Shown here piece by piece: positions 32,811-34,939 of a DNA stretch of 34,939 nucleotides; position 1 is the first letter of the stretch; every line of letters begins with the position of its first letter. Below the pieces are notes generated by a model. It was not told where the DNA came from and did not search any database. It saw only the letters and a list, made by a program, of their open reading frames with translations. The DNA is from Paenibacillus sp. (lineage in GTDB: Bacteria > Bacillota > Bacilli > Paenibacillales > YIM-B00363), in contig NZ_JAPSKE010000042.1 in the NCBI RefSeq assembly GCF_031177825.1, forward strand, positions 1 to 34,939, in the 5' to 3' direction. Both the position numbers and the translations under genes were made by a program.

Positions 32811-32877
32811 TTCGACAAAAGAAGCCCCTATTTTACAGCGGGTTTAGACAGACTTTGGATGGGGGATTCGATATACT
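32811..32877 (+). promoter_or_regulatory. spoIIG-type promoter with Spo0A boxes
   Basis: TTCGACA (32811-32817) is a perfect Spo0A box; TTAGACA (32844-32850) is one mismatch away and overlaps the -35 TTAGAC (32844-32849). TATACT (32872-32877) is the -10, with a 22-nt spacer. B. subtilis spoIIG is a Spo0A-activated sigma-A promoter known for the same overlong 22-bp spacer. The two boxes start 33 bp apart, about three helical turns. Confidence 0.7.
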
Positions 32878-32942
32878 AGCTTTCGTAGACGAGAGAAGCG
32901 GTCGTCCCGACCGACGAGCGGCAGGCAACGGAGGAAGAACGA

Positions 32943-33911
32943 ATGGTCGTATACGTGGACATCGTATTTTTGACGAACTTCGTTCTCGATTTCGCGATGC
33001 TCCTTGCGGCGGCGAAGGTTCGCAGCGTAACGCCTTCTTATTGGCGAGTAGGCGTCGCGTCGGCGATCGGCGCTTCCTATGTGCTGCTGATGTTCGTACC
33101 GGCGCTTGCGGTGTTTTACACATTTGTTGTTAAATGTTTATTTTCGGCCGTAATGATTATGACAGCTTTCGGCTACAAAAGTTTCTCCCGATTCGCCGGA
33201 CTCTTGGCCGCATTCTATGCGGTGAACGCGGCGGCGGCGGGGACGATCGTCGGCTTTCATTATATGCTTCAGTCGTCCAACGACGTGTGGAGCGGCATCT
33301 TGTTCTCGCAAACCGGCGGCTACCAATACGCGTTGGGCGTATCGTTATGGCTCGTCGCTTTAGGGGGAGCGGTCGGCGCCGCGTTGTTCCGCAAGGTGAA
33401 CGGCGGCGCGAAGCGCAAGGAGAAGAAGGCCGAGTTTCTCGCCGAGGTGGAAATTCGGATCGACGGCGCGGCGTACCGCTGCACCGGGTTGATCGATACG
33501 GGCAATCATCTGTACGATCCGTTGACCCGAACGCCGGTCATGGTCCTCGAAGCCGCCGTTTGGAAGGACGCGATCCCGAAAGCTTGGCTGCAAGCGATCC
33601 GCGCCGACGAGGCGGACCGGATCGTTCAATTTTTAAGCGAGGCGGACGAAGCCGTGACGGAGGCGGCCGCCGCGGGATCGGAAGCCCCGCCTGGGGTGCC
33701 GTTCCCGTGGCGAGAGCGCATCAGGCTCGTGCCGTACCGCGGCATTAACGGGAGCGCGAGGTTTATGCTGGCGGTCAAGCCCGACGCGGTTACGATCCGC
33801 CAAGGCGAACGAGAGTCGACCGCGGAGAAAGTGTTCGTCGGCATCGAAGGCGGCACGCTCAGCGCGGACGGGACGTATCAAGCGATCATTCATCCGGCCA
33901 TGGTCCCATAA
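32943..33911 (+). CDS. spoIIGA: pro-sigma-E processing protease SpoIIGA
   Basis: A 322-residue membrane-bound aspartic protease (309 in B. subtilis). About five membrane segments fill residues 1-155, then a cytoplasmic protease domain with LIDTGNHLYDPLTRTPV; Asp185 matches the catalytic Asp183 of B. subtilis SpoIIGA. It cleaves pro-sigma-E in the mother cell after a signal (SpoIIR) from the forespore. ATG 32943 is preceded by GGAGGAA. sigE follows at 46 nt in the same operon. Confidence 0.94.
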   Translation: MVVYVDIVFLTNFVLDFAMLLAAAKVRSVTPSYWRVGVASAIGASYVLLMFVPALAVFYTFVVKCLFSAVMIMTAFGYKSFSRFAGLLAAFYAVNAAAAGTIVGFHYMLQSSNDVWSGILFSQTGGYQYALGVSLWLVALGGAVGAALFRKVNGGAKRKEKKAEFLAEVEIRIDGAAYRCTGLIDTGNHLYDPLTRTPVMVLEAAVWKDAIPKAWLQAIRADEADRIVQFLSEADEAVTEAAAAGSEAPPGVPFPWRERIRLVPYRGINGSARFMLAVKPDAVTIRQGERESTAEKVFVGIEGGTLSADGTYQAIIHPAMVP

Positions 33912-33957
33912 CGTATCCGAATGTCGCAACATAGAAAAACCGAGGAGGAAATGGCTT

Positions 33958-34680
33958 ATGCTGCTACGATGGAAGTTGACGATGACGATTTGGTATTATC
34001 GCCTGTTGTTCCTGCTTCGGTTGAAGGGCGAAGAAATTTATTATATCGGGGGCAGCGAGGCGCTTCCTCCGCCGCTGACGAGGGAAGAGGAAGAGTATCT
34101 GCTCGCGAAGCTGTCGACGGGCGACGCGGCGATCCGATCGATGCTCATCGAACGCAATCTGCGGTTGGTCGTATACATCGCGCGAAAGTTCGAAAACACG
34201 GGCATCAACATCGAAGACCTCGTGTCGATCGGGACGATCGGTTTGATCAAGGCCGTCAATACGTTCGATCCGGAGAAGAAAATCAAGCTCGCGACGTACG
34301 CCTCCCGCTGCATCGAAAACGAAATATTGATGTACCTTCGCCGCAACAGCAAAATTCGGACGGAGGTATCGTTCGACGAACCGCTGAACATCGATTGGGA
34401 CGGCAACGAGCTGCTGCTCTCCGACGTGCTCGGCACGGAAAACGATACGATCTACCGCAACATCGAGGAGCAGGTGGATCGCAAGCTGTTACATAAAGCG
34501 CTCGACAAGCTGTCGGAACGGGAACGGATCATTATGGAGCTCCGCTTCGGCTTGCAGGACGGGGAAGAGAAAACCCAGAAGGACGTCGCGGACCTGCTCG
34601 GCATCTCGCAATCGTACATCTCTAGGCTGGAAAAGCGTATCATTAAACGGCTTCGCAAAGAGTTCAATAAGATGGTGTAG
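33958..34680 (+). CDS. sigE: mother-cell sigma factor, pro-sigma-E
   Basis: A 240-residue sigma-70-family factor, inactive until SpoIIGA removes its N-terminus. The pro-sequence (about residues 1-28) is hydrophobic and basic, WYYRLLFLLRLKGEE. By alignment with B. subtilis, cleavage falls between the two tyrosines of IYYIGGSEALPPPL (Tyr28/Tyr29). Region 2 is IERNLRLVVYIARKFENTGINIEDLVSIGTIGLIKAV; region 4 has DVADLLGISQSYISRLEKRIIKRL. ATG 33958 is 9 nt after AGGAGG; the nearer ATG at 33951 is out of frame. Confidence 0.96.
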   Translation: MLLRWKLTMTIWYYRLLFLLRLKGEEIYYIGGSEALPPPLTREEEEYLLAKLSTGDAAIRSMLIERNLRLVVYIARKFENTGINIEDLVSIGTIGLIKAVNTFDPEKKIKLATYASRCIENEILMYLRRNSKIRTEVSFDEPLNIDWDGNELLLSDVLGTENDTIYRNIEEQVDRKLLHKALDKLSERERIIMELRFGLQDGEEKTQKDVADLLGISQSYISRLEKRIIKRLRKEFNKMV

Positions 34681-34710
34681 CCCGCCGATCCGGCGGGCTT
34701 GACTTTTTTC
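34680..34710 (+). terminator. terminator of the spoIIG operon
   Basis: GCCCGCCG (34680-34687) pairs with CGGCGGGC (34691-34698), loop 3 nt, then TTGACTTTTTT. The stem uses the last base of the sigE stop codon. The five-base gap before the T-run may allow readthrough into sigG, as occurs in B. subtilis. Confidence 0.65.
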
Positions 34711-34724
34711 TGGGAGTTGTTCAA

Positions 34725-34753
34725 GAATATTCTCCCACCTCTCGGAGATAATG
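34725..34753 (+). promoter_or_regulatory. forespore (sigma-F/sigma-G) promoter of sigG
   Basis: GAATA (34725-34729), 14 nt, then GGAGATAATG (34744-34753), a full match to the sigma-F -10 GGNNANANTR. The -35 differs by one base from GYATA and fits the sigma-G GHATR. B. subtilis spoIIIG is read by sigma-F and then by sigma-G from a promoter at this place. Confidence 0.65.
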
Positions 34754-34787
34754 TTCATTAATGTCTCTCCTTGGGAGGTATTTACGC

Positions 34788-34939
34788 ATGACCCGCAATA
34801 AAGTCGAGATCTGTGGTGTGGATACTTCGAAACTACCGGTATTAACCAATGCCGAAATGCGCGAATTGTTCGTCTCGCTGCAACAGAAGGGGGACCGGTC
34901 CGCAAGGGAGAAATTGGTGAACGGCAATTTGCGCCTGGT
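34788..34939 (+). CDS. sigG: late forespore sigma factor sigma-G, N-terminal part
   Basis: 50 complete codons are present before the window ends (full protein about 260). MTRNKVEICGVDTSKLPVL and SAREKLVNGNLRL match the very conserved sigma-G N-terminus. ATG 34788 is 8 nt after GGGAGGT (34773-34779). Sigma-G runs late gene expression in the engulfed forespore. Its place right after sigE is the same as in Bacillus. Confidence 0.95.
   Translation, partial: MTRNKVEICGVDTSKLPVLTNAEMRELFVSLQQKGDRSAREKLVNGNLRL

Noticed and set aside
32494..32847. 117-codon frame after ftsZ
   Set aside because: It begins inside ftsZ out of frame, crosses the ftsZ terminator and the spoIIG control region, and has no ribosome site.

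Overview
The window is about 35 kb of GC-rich DNA from an endospore-forming Firmicute, most likely Paenibacillaceae (Paenibacillus, Cohnella or a relative). The pointers are a B. subtilis-type division and cell-wall (dcw) cluster running into spoIIGA-sigE-sigG, a DAP-type MurE, a bacillithiol gene (bshC), an RsfA-family sporulation regulator, strong Shine-Dalgarno sequences and frequent TTG/GTG starts. The genus is inferred, not shown. No tRNA, rRNA, insertion sequence, phage gene or CRISPR array was seen. Every gene except the first partial one is on the + strand.

Region 1 (1-1886): a divergent DUF2626 membrane protein (cut by the window edge), an RsfA-family regulator with a forespore-type promoter, then a DUF3397 membrane protein and a ComFB-family protein ending at a terminator. 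Region 2 (1895-7987): an oligopeptide ABC importer, oppA-oppBCDF, with a possible CcpA site, a clear sigma-A promoter, and a terminator-like hairpin between oppA and oppB. Region 3 (8000-11093): bshC (last step of bacillithiol synthesis) followed at 19 nt by a Thermotoga-type S-adenosylhomocysteine hydrolase, ended by a very strong terminator. Region 4 (11131-14105): a tetR-ATPase-permease-permease operon with overlapping genes and a palindrome at its promoter. Region 5 (14161-15256): a DUF4349 lipoprotein.

Region 6 (15279-32643) is the dcw cluster: MraZ boxes, mraZ, rsmH, ftsL, PBP2B, spoVD, murE, mraY, murD, spoVE/ftsW, murB, murA, divIB, ftsA, ftsZ. These genes make the cytoplasmic peptidoglycan precursors, lipid I, and the transpeptidase, SEDS and ring components of division and of spore cortex synthesis. 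Two expected genes are missing from their usual places: murF (between murE and mraY) and murG (between spoVE and murB). A small ORF with a strong ribosome site, overlapping both murE and mraY, sits where murF would begin. A compact inverted-repeat set that can fold as a three-way junction sits where murG would be. Region 7 (32811-34939): the spoIIG operon (spoIIGA-sigE) with Spo0A-like boxes and a long-spaced promoter, then the start of sigG behind a forespore-type promoter.

I found no wholly new multi-gene system. The most informative signals are the missing murF/murG with their scars, the conserved SpoVD cysteine pair, the MraZ repeat array, and a set of stage-specific promoter matches (sigma-H on ftsAZ, Spo0A/sigma-A on spoIIG, sigma-F/G on sigG and rsfA, a weaker sigma-E match on spoVD). 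All promoter calls are by eye against published consensus sequences.
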